Origin: Sporothrix humicola
Lineage: Eukaryota > Ascomycota > Sordariomycetes > Ophiostomatales > Ophiostomataceae
Direction of reading: 5' to 3'
Assembly: GCA_021396245.1 (NCBI GenBank)
Contig: WNYE01000050.1
Coordinates: 1-64,000 of the forward strand
Length of the DNA: 64,000 nt
In this document: positions 28,121 through 42,067 of the stretch, one piece after another
Layout of the letters: every line of letters begins with the position of its first letter
Numbering within the stretch: the stretch's first letter is position 1
Translations under genes and position numbers: made by a program
Notes under the pieces: model-generated
Seen by the model: the letters and a program-made list of their open reading frames with translations, nothing else
What the model was told of the DNA's origin: nothing
The model's database searches: none

Positions 28121-30650
28121 CTGTGCGTCGAGATATCGTGAAGTTTCCTTTGTCTTCCTGTCTTTTCGTTCAGAAGTACAAAAGAGGAAAGAAGCAAGTA
28201 CAATGCGGAGCGAAAGATGCAAGGTAAAAGTACAGAGGTGGTGAGAGAATGTGATGGGAAAGATAGAAGAGGGAGAAGAAGTGGGAAGTCAAGAAGGAAG
28301 AAGGACTGAAATGTGAAACGGGACAGCACGTATTAACAATAAAAGGACGAGAAGGGGACAAGAAAAGAACGACAAGTGATTAGGGTTGATGGAGGAAGAA
28401 GCACAAAAATAAATAAAGTCGTGGGCAAGGAGTGGACGAAAACAAGGTCAGATAAATAAAGAAAGTACAGAGTCCCAAGTCCAAGTTAATTGTCGATGGA
28501 TTGATGGTGAGGTCGAACGAGATGAAAAGGGATGGTAGGGGGTGGGAAGACTTGATATAGAAAAACGAACCAAGGAGGGTAGGGGTGGTAGAGTGGAAGG
28601 AAGGCAAAGTACGGTGTGGTGGAATGGGACAAGATTTAGAGGTGAAGAAGCCGGTCGAAGGTAAACTGTGTAAGAGGAAGTGCAGTAGTTTGTCAAGTAG
28701 ATAGCCTTCACCTCAAGGTGAAAAGAGACAAAGTCTTGGGTCAAATATCGGTCAATATCAGGTTCCAGAGTTGGCGAGTCTCCTCTTTGTGTCGTGGAGA
28801 GTCGGAAGGGTCGTAGACAGTCGTCTGTTGGTGTTGATGTTCGGTCGATATTTGAGGACCGATATTGTTTGTCGATCGAGCGAGGTCGTCGAGCAAGGAA
28901 AGTACGAAGAAGATACTCAGTTCAAACGTAGAAGGAGCTGCGAGCAACGAGCAACAAGCAACGGGCAACGAAAACTAGACGGCGGTCGTAATTCTGCGAG
29001 GTGCGCCGACGAGCAACTCGATGCAGCCCCGATGTTGGATCCAGGCCCTTAGTATGGTCAGAGAGACTCGATCGAGGTTGGGCCCGTATCAGAGCTCTAG
29101 GTCCAAAGTCAAAGTCGACGTCAAAGGCGTGAAGATGTACAGGAACCAGCGCGGCCTCGTGGGTGGGGGAGACATCGAACTGGGCCTGGAAAGAGGCGTG
29201 GAGTAGTCGAGGTGAAGCAAAGTCAAGGGACAAGTCTGAGGGGCGTGTATCTTCCAGTCCAAAGGTAGGTAGATGCGGATGCCTAGTTTAGAAAGTACGC
29301 AATAAGGCTATTGAGTACAGGTCGAAGGGGAGTGTTCCGTATGGCGAACGATGTCTCTCGAGATATGTTGACAATAGAGAGATGGAGGTCGATGGTGATG
29401 GAGGGGAGTGTGTGGTAGAAAACGAGAAGAATGGAGAGATGTGTAGACGAAGTAGAAGATCCAGCAAAGAAAGCAGCCACGGCAAAGACTCGAGTCGAAA
29501 TGTTACCCTACCAGCCAGCATGGGCTGAGAACATGCATTGTCCCACGTGTCGAAAATGGGAAGCGGGTTTTGATGGCCGGCAGCGATACTGGAGGGCAGC
29601 AAACAGAGGGCGAGATATGTTGGCGTATGCTGTTGCTATGTTTGTTGTTTGGATTGGAGACTCTCGTGATCAATGTTCAGGGGAAGACAAACAGTCAATT
29701 GAAGAGGGCAGGAGCACAAAAAAAGACGTTGTTGGGAGAAGAGATCGAGTTGGGAAGGAGTCAAACACGGCAGGCAGATTTGGGTCGATTTGAGTAGATT
29801 TGGGGGCAAGCAAGATGCGGGATGCGCTTAGGAATTTAATGGGCACCGTCTAGAGTGAACCATCCTGCAGGCCAAGACGCAGAAAAGATGGGGGCGTTGA
29901 GGAGGGCGTGTTGGTTGCGCCTTCCTTCATACCAGTATTTGGTACAGCTCACACCACTTTTGCCTTATGTGTGGTTTTGTAGGGAAGGTGGGGAGTGGTT
30001 AGTCTGGCGGAAAGAAGAAGGCGCGACACAGCGAAGTTGGGAGGAGGTAAGAGCAAAGGGTAAAGGGCAAAAAGCTGAGATACAAAATACAAGGCCCCGG
30101 GTACCGCCTTCCCTATTTTGACTATTTGCACCATCGCTCTATTTTTACGATTGAGCGCAACCGCCGCGCGCCCAAGGATTCGCAGCAGGGGTGGGCGAAA
30201 AAGGAGGGAAGGAAGTGAACTAACCAATTTTCTGAGGTGAAAAGGCTAGCCCAGCGAAAAGCACAGCAAAGGAGGGAGGGGTGTGCAAATAAGGTTCATG
30301 ATCCAGGACAGAGAGTGGAGCTGCGTTCAAGTGAAATGGGGAATAGGAAAAAGGGAAATCGGAAAGGAAGCTACCTCGACTGCCCAGACCAGGGAGGGGT
30401 GTGTAAGGAAGGAGCCACTTGGACGACTTCTGGACTAGTTCAGTTGAGAACGTTAACGGTACCAGGTAAGGATACAGGGACAAGCAGACACGAGACACGC
30501 ACAACGACAGAACGGGCACAGCAAATGACAAATGTTCAGTGGTCAAGGGTTTGTGAAGGAATACATCGACAAGAGTCTGTTTCAAGACGGCGTTTAGCTC
30601 GGCTGTTTCTGTTGATTTGAGTTCTTTGACGAGATGTGTTCTTCGTTTGG
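28121..30650. other. Strand-asymmetric leader region of the Clr5 gene
   Basis: For about 2.5 kb the plus strand is very purine-rich (AAGGAAGGG, GAGAAG), so the minus strand is CT-rich, as in long fungal promoters and 5'UTRs. Upstream frames on the minus strand are short Ser/Leu/Pro/Phe-rich reads of this CT bias and not genes. This is probably the extended leader or promoter of the Clr5-domain gene. Confidence 0.4.
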
Positions 30651-32420
30651 ATATTAGATATTATCCCATTTTTCATTGTAATTTTGAATGTTGTTCCTAC
30701 TATGTGCGCTCTTCCCTATCAGGTGCTTTCTATTCCATTCAGTCCGTTCAATTTGCCAATTCTTACAGTAATTACGCCTGCATGTGATGCCTGTCGACAA
30801 GGTCCTTGCCTACCCTTGTTGTCAACGTTTTTTGGTCTGAACTTTCTGCGCGAATAGCCAACGGCCGTGGCTTAGTCGTTTCCCTTTTCGAACCAAGAAA
30901 CATTGCCCTTGTTAGTTACGTACTCTACTCAAGATATTCTGATCGTTCGTGAGTGTGGCCACATATTTCAGGCTCCTATGTGATTACGACCCCGTGACAA
31001 GGGATTCAGATACAGCGAGTAAGCCACAGCTCGTGATGTCCAATTGTGAGGCTGGGAAACTGACTCTTAGTTGCCAGGCAAACTCGCTCGCAAGGCTATA
31101 GAAGGAAGTAGAAGCGCCGAACGCGCATGTGCTTTGGCTAGGGAGAGAATCGGCTGTAATACACCGAGATCTGGTCTCGTGGGAGTTAACAGTGTATGAT
31201 GGAAGGCTTAGAACCCTCCCGGTGGTCTGGTAGTGTGCCCAGAAAAGGAAAGGAATTCAAATTTAAATAGGAAAATGAGCAAAGGCAGTCTAGAAGACAA
31301 GGGGGGTTAACAAGCTTGGGATACGACGCTTGGTGGTTGGGAGATGAATAAGCCGTGGCGAAAACTGCCGGGAAGTTGCAAGATAGCAAGCCAAAGACTG
31401 ACCAAAGTCGACAAAAACAGTCCGAAACATGCCCGCTCGCAGAGAGGATGAAGGAGAAAAAAAGAAGAAGAAATGGTAGCTCGTTTCGTCTCTACTTCGT
31501 ACTCCGTCTTCTTTTGCAAAGCTGCCATGGCAAACTATTGTACTCTGTTAGCTGTAGTACACACCTCTGTCTAGTCGATTTGACGAGACCGTCACGGTGG
31601 ACGAATGAACTTTGTCCAAAACAACGAAAAGCAAAAGGAACTGAAAGACAGCATGAACAGTTTTGCCTGGGCTGTTTTCATATCTTCGTTTTCCATTTTT
31701 GGTAGTGGCCTGCTGGCCCCTATGCTGTCTCAATACTTCTTTCTAATTCTTCTACTCAACTGCTCCTAGAGCTCCGTTTCTTAAAAAAAAAAGATATAAA
31801 ATAATAATAAAAATAAAAAGGACAAGCTCCAAGCTCAAGCTGAACAAGCTTATCGTGCCTTGTGTTTTGTCTTTTGTCTTTTGCCTTCGCGTCGTTCGCA
31901 ATCGGCCAGACTATAACGGCTCGCGAGTTGCGCCTACGCAAACATCTCGGTTCCTGGCGTTGGCGGTAATTACACGAAAAGTAAACAAGTTGGACGATAA
32001 TTGTGATATGGTTGATATCGGACTGTGATCAAGAAAATATCTTTCTTTGGCGGCCTTGCTTGTCATCGGGCGCCGGTTCTTATTTTGATCTCGCAGTTCG
32101 CCGTTCATATTTGCCTGCGCCGTCGTCTACCATCGATCGTCCAATTTTACGATTCTTCTGATGCGTCGAAAACAAAGTGCGATAACTATATCTCAACAGA
32201 TGCGTTGTTTTTGGTTGTATGCGCCCTCACCGCCAATCGTTGTAAATGCAGGCGCGAATCGATCGTCTCTGCATTGTCTGCATCGGTGGCAAAGGACGTA
32301 TCAGTTGCATCGTTTTTGCGGCGTCTCTACACCAAAAATACACCAGAAAAGCGCTTCTCGCCGAAGAAGAGGAACCCTCCAATTCCTTATTCCAGAGCCA
32401 GGCGCATGTCGTAATCACCC

Positions 32421-32438
32421 CTGCAGATGCATCTGCAG
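32421..32438. repeat. 18-bp perfect palindrome
   Basis: CTGCAGATGCATCTGCAG reads the same on both strands with no spacer. It stands alone in the gene-poor stretch; function unknown. Confidence 0.9.
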
Positions 32439-34337
32439 CTGTAACTGCCTTTTGCCCCAGCGGGCGTGACGTGAGGGGGGAATTTACTCTGCGTCTTTGT
32501 GTCTCTTACAAGCCTTACTGGTTCAGTTATGGGGACGACTCGTACAGAGATCGAAATGGAGCTGCAAAACACTCTGAAAGTGAGACACCGATCTCGGTGG
32601 AACAGAAGGGCAGACAGGATCTTTCCGAATATCAGGCGGCTATTTTTCTTTTTTTTATGTGATGTTGTGCTCTTGGTAATCTGTATCTCATCTTCTCTTT
32701 TTGTGCGATCGTATTGTTCTGCTTCCTGAAATTCCCCGTAGCTCGTCTGTTGCGCTTTTTTTCCTGTTGTTCTTGCATCGATGTCATTATCGACCGTTTT
32801 TACAAAATTCTGAGCTGTTGTGTATGTCCATGAAATGCTTGTTGGCTCGTATAGGCTTGGTTTCCTGGGTTTCTCCACGGCATTTTCTTTGTTTACGATT
32901 GAGTTTAATCATTGAATGTCCTCAGTAAAAAAAATTCATGCCAATGAGCTTTAGCTATTTTGTTTTCCTTCTCTAATTTTCTCTCTCAGCGGCCTGTATT
33001 TTGTGCTCAGCACGGAGTTTTCAAAAAACGGAGTTTCCCTCCCTCCTTTTTTTGCAACCCAATCTCACACCCCTCCTGTCCTCCCACGCCGAGAGTTCTC
33101 CTCGAACGGGGGCGTGTGGACCCCAGGGTACCATCCGGCGTGCATTGTTCAGCTGGCATCGAACAAACTTTTGCGACCAGGGTCAAGCTTTCTCTCCTTT
33201 TAACGGTGTATTCAAGTTGAGAAAAAAGGAGACAGTGAGGCAGCTTGTCTGGTTGCCAATTTGTGTGTCTATCGATAGCTATGAAACTAACCAGCTTGCA
33301 ATGTGAAGATAGTGAGAGAGTGGCGAATAGTTACATACATATGCATATCGACATCTCTATATGCGGCAAACCGTAAAGCCTAGAATCAAGACAAAATGCA
33401 AAAATAATACTAGCCTCTGTACAACTACTACAACCTACTACAGCCGTATTTGGAAGAATTGAGCGCCGTAGTACAGCGACCGCCGTCCTCAGACAACAAC
33501 CTTGACGGCCACTATGCTCATGTTTACAGTTGTAGTTTTGTGACGGTTGGTTGACGGTTTCCAGAATTTGACGGTGCCTCGAGACCGTCAAATATTTTTT
33601 TATTCGATTTTTATTTTTATTTTCATTTTTGTTTGGTTGCACTTGACGCACGCCAGACGGTCGCGTTGAAGGTGGGTTTTTAATCGTTCGTCCGGCGTAG
33701 GCGATCACTGCTACGTATATCGGACGTCGTAACTTTTTTTGCTCGTCCCCTCACTCTATCACTTTCTGTCGCTAGACGGAACATTCCCTATTTTGCAACC
33801 TTCGCTATTTTGCCATTTTCACAACCCTCTGCACCCCTGCAAAATGACGAGACGGATCCGTCATAATCGGTTCAGCGCCCCTAGTCCGGTGCAAAATTCA
33901 GTGTAAAAATTGGCTTGGAAACCCGATGCAAAGAGGAAAAAGTCGAGACTTGTTTAATTCCCAGTCGAAAACTAGCAAAGACAGCCAAAAGACGGAGAAA
34001 GGAGAACAGGTAGTGGACTCGAAAAAAGGGGGGCCGCACACGCCTGCCAAATCGCATCGTTCCAATGGGACGGGTACTCCGGATCGTCGCTCCCTAACCC
34101 AGGAGGACGAGACAGCTACTTATACCAAAGAAGCCGGCCTAAAAATCTACGCCCCAAAAAGAAAAAAGGAAAAAAAAAAAAAATCACAGACGCCAGGGAG
34201 CTACCGGCGTCTATTGAGCTACTGAAAAAAACGGGGCATATGCTTTTACAGCAAAAGATCAACGGAGAGAAACATGTCGTCAGTTCTTCTTTGCCGCTCT
34301 CCCTTTGTCTTTTATTCTCTCGTTTACTGTTTTGTGA

Positions 34338-34370
34338 TTTTGTGATTTTGTGATTTTGTGATTTTGTACC
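34338..34370. repeat. Tandem repeat (TTTTGTGA)n
   Basis: Four head-to-tail units of TTTTGTGAT-type sequence in the gene-poor stretch. Confidence 0.85.
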
Positions 34371-37300
34371 TGCCGATTGTTCGCGCGCCCAAGAATCGTG
34401 TGTTTCGCCTCTCTTTGTTCTCAATGTCAGTCTGTTGGCGACTGCGCCTCCTTTAGACTCTCAAAGCCTTTCAGCTTTTAAACATGCGACGGCAGCGCGC
34501 AGAAAACGTCCTTTTGCGATAATAGCTTGCGAGCTTTAGACGACAGCTTGCGAGCCGTAGTTGACATAGTTCCCGGAAGCCGGCGCCTTGGGTCCATTGT
34601 TTGTTATTGATTTTGATGTTGGTGTTGGTGTTATTGGTGATGTTGTGTGCCTGTTAGTACCGGATCTTGATTTGTCGTCTGTCCCTCGGCCGAGATTTTT
34701 GAACCGTCTCGCCGGGATCGACCTCATCCGGCCCTGTCATTTGTCGCCCTGTCGTACTTTTTTTCATATTCGATGCATGTTTCTATTGACTTTCCTCTCA
34801 TGGTATCTGACTTGTCGAATATCGAACTTGATTCCTGTCGTCCTTTTTTGGTCAACGTACTTGTTTATTGTCGTCCTTTTTTTTAATATTCGTACTTTCT
34901 ATCTGTCGCCCTATTTTGACTTGGCAACAGCCTTATTTCGGGTCCGGGGTAATTGACGCGGTGAGGCTGTTCGAACTTTGTTGACGTTCGTGACAGTGAT
35001 AGATTCTACAATCGACGATAGCACACATCACAGAAAACCGTCAAAAATCCCCAACGTTCTACGGTCCACGGCCGTACTTTGACGAGCACATCATGGATCG
35101 ACATGCTAAAGTGCAATTGTGTATGGACACCGTTGGGTGCTTTTTGATACCAATATACGTTGACGATTTGAACATGATGTAAGTAAAACGGCACAAAAAG
35201 GCCGAGATATTCACGAGAGTTTCACGAAACAAGGCGTTTTGTGAGATGCTTGCCACTGTCCACGCGGTCCGAACTCCACTGCTTAACGATTTAACCACGA
35301 CTTCCGCTAAGATGATCAACGAATATCAGCGACATCCGCCCACTTGGTGGCTCTCTGTTTTTTTCCGTAGTCGTTACTCTCTTTGCCTCTCCCTTTGATA
35401 TGGGCCTTGCTCAGCTCGACAAGGTTGTGGCCTACGGCGAGAGCGATGGGAATCCACTGAGAGCCCACTGAAAACATGGCTCCGAATGTCCCCTAGCGTG
35501 TTAGCGCTCTTAGTGCCCTAGCGCCCTACAGACCCCCTAGTGCCTCAGTGTTTCAAGCGTTACAGGCGTTCAAAACTCATCAAAGACAATAGAATTTTGC
35601 GAAAATGATGTCAGTCAAAGAGAATTATTGCCTGGCAATTCAATGAATTGTTTGAGGAAAGCTGACAACAGCGCTCAAAAAGACATCAACTGCGCTTTCC
35701 TTTGGCACTAGGAGAGTTCTGCTCACATGGCACGCTCCGAGGCATGCAGGCATGGTGGTGTTCTGTTTTGGTTTTGGTTTTGCCTTCCACTTTCGAGGCA
35801 AGGCTTAGTAGCAATGACTTTGTCTTGCTATTCTTTCCATTCTTTGAGTCTAAATGGTTATCTCGCGCCCGGCTTTGAGTCAGATACCGGCAGCAAAGAC
35901 AATCCGTGTTAGTATGCAGAGTACAGACAGCCGGGATGACGGGGCGACGCGGCTGGAATGGGCTGGGATAATGATGGAGACAGTGAAGCCTTTGAAGGGT
36001 GGATGAAAGTCTATGAATAATTAATGGAAAACAATAAAGAGAAGCGAAGAAATTTCTTGATATTCGGAGAATAAAATCGTTCGACTTCTGCAGTTCGAGA
36101 CTCAGCCACCCCACATCGCGGGACCCTTCAGGGCAATCTCTTGTGCTAATGGTAGATCTGTTGGAATGAATATGGGATGGGCCCAGGACGACAGGGCAGG
36201 TTCAGTCCAACTGATGGCCCCGGCACTGCATACGCCCCTCCAGGTACATTGCAGGAACCTAATCCCAATGAAGGAAACGGGGGCAGGGCGAAGAGGACGA
36301 TACAGAAAGAAGAAAAGAAAGGAAAATCAAAGACACAAGGGGTGCGAGGGCGAGCACGGTTTTTTTTGGCGATTCACTCTTCTCTACGGCTCCGTACACT
36401 GACGAAGGGGGGGGTTCGCTAAGATCAACTAATTTAGGCCTCCCGCTTCCTTGATTTTTAGGAAGTTTAGGGGATTCTAGAGCTCTAGGGATGTGTTCGC
36501 TTGGTTGCCAACAAAGAAACGAGAGGGGAGGCTGAGGGAGGCAGCCCTCCAAAACGCCACAGTAGTCGGCAAAAATTTGTGCACCACCTAATTCGCTTGA
36601 TTCAAATGCGAAAAACGAATGCAGATCACATTCGACCGAGGAATCAGGGTCTCTAGCATGGGCTACTGTGAATCGATCTGATACGGAAGACTGTGAAAGA
36701 AATTCAGAAGAAAAAAAAAGAAAAAAACATCGACCCAACTTGTTAGTGGCATCCTAAGCGCCTGCACTTTGCCCGCCTTTTGCTTTTTCTTGTCCTGTCA
36801 TCTGCCCACTTTGTCTCGTCTCGCTTCGCCAGTGTTCCTCGTCACCTATCCCTTCATCGCCCAGATCGCAGGCTTTCCCCAACACGTCTAGGCGCGGAAC
36901 ACGTGTACTGCAGATGGTGCAGATCTGATACGATAGAGTGGGCCAGTATCGTGACGGCGGATCGGAAAAGCGATTCGCAAACACTGGGAAGGGAGAGGAC
37001 GTGAAATGGAGATGGTGAAGAAGAAAGTTGGGAAGTGTGGCGTCTGGACGTAAATTACAGACAACTAACGTTGGCAGACATTACAAGTTGTCATGCAAAA
37101 GTCCTTGTCAATGTCAAAATTCAAAATAGAGCTCCACGCTGTCATTAAAATCAAAACTTGACATGAATTGTGAGCAAAGTCATCTGTCAATTGATTATGT
37201 CAATCCGTCACGGTCCCAAATCAATTGAAAAAGTCTGGAGAGCCGCAATGCCAAGACCCGCACGTCAACAAATGCTCACATAAACATCTTTTTATTAACC

Positions 37301-40300
37301 TGTTTCGGCATTTTCCCCAAAATCCGTCTCCCACAAAACCACTTAAGCTGTGGTCTAGGCTTTTTTGGCGATGTGCGAAAAGTGGAAAGTGGGCGAGTCG
37401 GACGGACGATCCCAAGATCAACAAAGATCGGATCGGTTGGAGGATGGAGTGTGTGAGAGAGTGTTAAAAGTTAAAAGTGTGTGAACGTGCACGAGGTGAA
37501 GACGTCCGTGTGTCTGGGAAAAATGCGAAAGGGTGAGGGATGTTAACGCGAAACAGCAAATTGCAGAACTGCAGAACTGCAGAAAATAAGAAAAGGGTCT
37601 GGACCCGCGGTCGACACAAAAACCGGGTTTTCTTGGTCTGGTTTTTGCCCATTTCTAGCAGTCCGTCTGTTGTTTCCCGTTTTCTATCACGACGCTTTTC
37701 TCTTCTTTTCCTCTTCGTCAAGACCCTCCTCCCCACAGAACCATTCTTTTGGTTTCGCTGGGGCCCGCAGTCTCTTACTCGCTTTCTTTTTTTCTTTTTG
37801 TCTCTTCCTAACCCCGTCGTCATCCTCTCGGTCTCGCTCTTTTGTGTTGAGTCCGCTTCATTCATCCCTTGTTTCCTTCCCTCGGAATTTCGCCTTTATT
37901 TTCACTCCCTGATATTTTTCTTCCCGTTCTCCCTAGAAACCAGGGGCCCTGTTAGGTGCATGTCTAGGGGCATCTCGAGGTGCATCGCGCCCGCTAAACT
38001 TGTTTCTTGGTTTCGGCATACCCGAGAAACGGGCTGCACACTAGGGAGCCATAGTCCCGTAGGGCGGTCAAGGTCCAAGTTACGAACAGTGTGCTCAATT
38101 TTTTTGCTTTTTCTTGTCAGCCATCCCCCCCACCCCCCGTAATTTGGTGGTCAAATTTTTTTACTTCTATTTGCACAGTGATGTAATACCCACGGTTTGC
38201 TCCATTTGGCAGTCGATTCGCAACAGCATCCACACTCCGGAATAACTGCCGTAGTAATGGTTGATAAATGCAGCCACAAAACACTCACCTATGGACATCG
38301 CCGAACGACGATGCGATAGAATTTTCACCATGGAAAATCATAGAAATGGAACTCTCCTTTGACCTCTCACTTGTTATTAAACTGCTCCAACTTTTCCAGT
38401 TTGGCAGCATTAAAAAAAAGAGAATAAATTTTTTAAGCCATCATTTATATTAAAACAGCAAAAAACATCGTTTATTTTATATACTGATAAAACGAAGACA
38501 AAATGGCAAAGGAACAAGGAGCCGTGTAATTTTTAACAAAAGGCCGAGAAAGTAATTTTCAAGTAAATATCATATCACTTTCATGTTCATAATGCTTATT
38601 TGAGACGCCATAAACCATGAGAATAGAGAGATATCGGGGCTTCATAGGTAGTTTCCCATAGCTCTGAAGATCACTTATTCGACTGTCAAAACTTTGTGCC
38701 ACAAGTATGCAGATCGCCAGCTTCAACTATTATGAAATTAAGCCTGCTTAGATTGTTAGAGGTCGAGCACGTGCAACGCAAGTGCGTGTTTTACAAAAGA
38801 GGCGTCAATTTGGCCGAGGCTGACCCTCCCAACTCCGCCCTACGAGACAAAGGGCTGCGCTATCGACAAGCTCCTAACGACGTTCGGCAAGTGATCAAAC
38901 AAAGAGATGATAGACAAGGCCAGATTACAAACGATTTGCGGAATAGGAAAATATGTGTTTATAGAAAAAGGAGAGTGCGGAACTGTGGGATTCCCAAAAA
39001 GGTAAACGCGACGGGAGTATTATCCTCCACGAATGTATGAAGAGCGAAAATGCCCGATGCCATCTCGGCCGGCACTATATGCAGATCTGAAAGATCTGGA
39101 ATCATAACCTCGCGTGGACTGTCTGGGATATACAATGTAGAGACAAAATGCAAACAGGAATAATTCGACAACAACGAAGACGGCACATAATAATGGCAAC
39201 GAGTGCGATTCTACGGAGCACATCCTCCTGTCATAACCATAAAGATGTTAAGGCCAAGCCTTGTCACGTATATGCGTACAACTATCTTATAAAACAGGTT
39301 TGGATGTTGCCTCGCCAAGGGGGATGCTTAACCACGTTGGGACATGTCGTCGTTTTAACTAGTCAAGGCAGTGTCGCCCTCGAACTACTTTCGCTGTGCG
39401 ACATTGAACCAGCGTGCCACACGTCGGATTTATAGACTGCGTAAAGATATTCCGAAATCCGGAAAGCTGGTTCGCAATCCTTCCCGGAATACCCGCCGAA
39501 AGGGGGGAGCCTAAAGGGGGATCTCCATTGTCCATGCGGACGGCATTTACGCCGGGCACCGCTTCATCGCCATCGTATGGGTCTCCTCTTCTGGCTGCTG
39601 ACGGAGATGTTACTGCTCTTTGTGGAGGAAGGGTGGATCGTTCAACTATGCACAAAGGTGAAAGAGGTTAAAGGTGTGAGTGGAGAGAGAGAATGTAGGA
39701 GGGGACCGGGAAGCATATAGCACTGGCCGTATGGATCATGCTGGGCATCTAGACCGTGCTGTCGTGGCTGGACTAAGCTGAAATAGATAAAGAGGATACG
39801 ATGGAGAGTGGACTTGGCACTTTGGACCGTGGACGGAAACTGACAAAGGGCACACCGAAATTAGAGGCAAAGTGTCACGTCTGTACTTTTTTCATGGCGT
39901 CCCCCTTTGTTGACACTTGCCTGTGCCTTGGTTCTGCACATGGAGCTACCAGCCCATGTCTCATGTGCACGATTTTCGTTTCCCATATACACAGTAGTTC
40001 ATAATTCATAGTGCGTGCATCGAACCTGCTGAGCAAATTATCCAAATTATCCCATAGGGTTTAGGGGCAGGATCGAGGAAAGTGAAAAGGACTTTTGTCT
40101 GCCCTGATCTACCGCTATTGGATATTTGGGCATTCGAGGGACCAACAGACAGTCCAGGCACTTGTTTTCCTAACCTAAAGCTCTGATAAATCAAGGAACG
40201 GCATTGTTAGTTTGAACCCGGTAAGACGGCCGGTTGCTATAACGAGAAGGGCCAGACTCTTCTACAGTCCTCGTGGACAATGTCTGGCCAACAACACAAC

Positions 40301-41329
40301 ACACAGCAGGCAAATTGTCTAACAAGAATATCCAACAGGCAAAGCCAACAAAACAAAGGCACCGCAATGTCGGGACCGCAAGGCCGCAAGATTTCTTCTT
40401 CAAGATTGCATTGCGGACGTGATCTCGAAACCCAAATAGGATAGACATATTCTGATTGTTGGTAGATGCGGCAAGCTCAGACCGGGACGCGAGACCATAA
40501 AAAGCCGGACGAGATCCAGCTTGGGGTCTGGACCTCGTTTAAGTTGTAACAGTGCTGATGATGAAAACAAGGAAGTTGGCAGCGGTCGCCACGACCAAGT
40601 CACGACGCGGCTCGCGGCTATGTTTGCTGAATAGAGCCTCGTCCACAAAAAATCAAGTAAACTCGTGCACATAATTTACTTTGTTTGTTGCCGGATGACA
40701 CGGCCTGGCGATCTAGATCTGAACGAAAACGGGTCTACATTGCGAGAAACAGTCCGGTCCTGATACTCCCGTGTTATCTTGGCCACGTTACCATTCTCGT
40801 CTGAAAACAGAACGTCAAATGATCATGGATATTACTATCTCTCTTCTGGATCCGTCCATACTTGACTGAAAAGCTGGGCTAGACTTTGTAATGAATGTCA
40901 CAGGATACAAAGGGCTTGAAGATGTCAGTGCACCTGGTATTTCAAAATAAGATCTAGGTAGTCTTGGCTCGACTTCTTAACTAATCATAATACCTGGCCT
41001 CGGTAAACGTCCGGGTGAGGCATTCTAATTTTTCAGTGACAGATGCCAACTTTGAAAAACTATACGCGGATCGTATGAAAATGTTTAGTGATTGAACGTA
41101 CGGTAACATACGATAAAACCAAGTCGAGCTGCAGAGAATACCTTGATCAATATGAAGCCACGATACTGCCATCTCCATCCACATGGCCCATTAGGCACAC
41201 TCGGCATGGGATCGTTATGACGGGAATGACCATGCGTGTTGACCAAGAAAAATAAAAAACTTCATCGCAGGAATGAAGATAAACACCATTGTATCCACCA
41301 CACACGCACACATGCACGCAGATGCACAC

Positions 41330-41358
41330 GCCCTCGCCCTCGCCCTCGCCCTCGCCCT
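41330..41358. repeat. 6-bp tandem repeat (CGCCCT)n
   Basis: About five units of CGCCCT, next to a CACACACAC-like stretch at 41302-41325. Confidence 0.85.
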
Positions 41359-41629
41359 CTGCAGCTGAAGAGGAAACCCACTCACACACCAGCCTTCCAA
41401 GTCCCAACTTCACTTCTTTGCTCCCTGTTTTACTGCGAGGTACTTTCGAGAAACAGCAGAGGCCCGGCCAGGGCAAGGTCATTGTAAGCCTGTGAGACAC
41501 ATAGCCAGGAACAGGAGGTTGGCAACCTTGTTTTTCGAGCATGTGTCGGCGAGGCCGTGAAATGTTGACGTGATACCTGCGCTGATTCGTCTGCCATCAT
41601 GCCATCATGCAACCATCACACTTCACCTT

Positions 41630-41660
41630 TTACCCTTCACCCTTCACCCTTCACCTTGAC
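41630..41660. repeat. 7-bp tandem repeat (CCCTTCA)n
   Basis: About four units of ACCCTTC. It resembles but does not match the fungal telomere unit CCCTAA. Confidence 0.8.
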
Positions 41661-42067
41661 ATGTCACTGACACTCCGCCCCTCCACTTTGGTACCTCTAC
41701 TTCTGGAGAAATACACCGGATCGTGGGGTGTGTAAAGGTGTACGATTGAGCCAAGGGGTGTCAAAATGAAGGTCGTCAAAAAGTGTTGAATGATAGAATG
41801 ACACCCTTCCAAACAGACAGATATCTAGGCCCCTGTGGAAAGCCTGGGGTATCTGATCCGGTCGCAGGATGTGCAAACAAGGTTAATAAAAGACGGAGAT
41901 GCCGTTTGAGTGTGATGGGCGCTGAAGTGACAGAGCACATAATTTTTCTAGTCAAAAGTTCATGTCCCGGATCAATTGTTGCGAGATGCGGTTAAAATTT
42001 GATAACGACACAGGGGCATTTGCTTGGGGATATTGGGCAGACTGCCTAGATTCACTATGAACGCAGG

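Larger units (their letters stand above)
30651..42067. other. Long gene-poor stretch
   Basis: About 11.4 kb in which I cannot support any protein or RNA gene. Open frames are short, biased (Ser/Phe/Leu or Lys/Arg/Gln) and unlike known families. I see no transposase, reverse transcriptase, long terminal repeat pair or tRNA. Features present: an 18-bp palindrome (32421), an 8/9-bp TTTTGTGA repeat (34338-34370), a 6-bp CGCCCT repeat (41330-41358) and a 7-bp CCCTTCA repeat (41630-41660). Local composition swings between CT-rich, GA-rich and AT-rich (38160-39150). Confidence 0.45.

Noticed and set aside
36259..36738. Minus-strand open frame of 159 codons
   Set aside because: Ser/Leu/Phe-rich read of CT-biased sequence, no family motif, no supporting splice context.
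37540..38142. Plus-strand open frame of 200 codons
   Set aside because: Translation is dominated by Phe, Leu, Ser and Arg from a CT-rich strand; typical of leader-type DNA, no domain.
41630..41660. Telomere-like repeat
   Set aside because: Unit is CCCTTCA, not CCCTAA, with only about four copies inside the window; a simple minisatellite.
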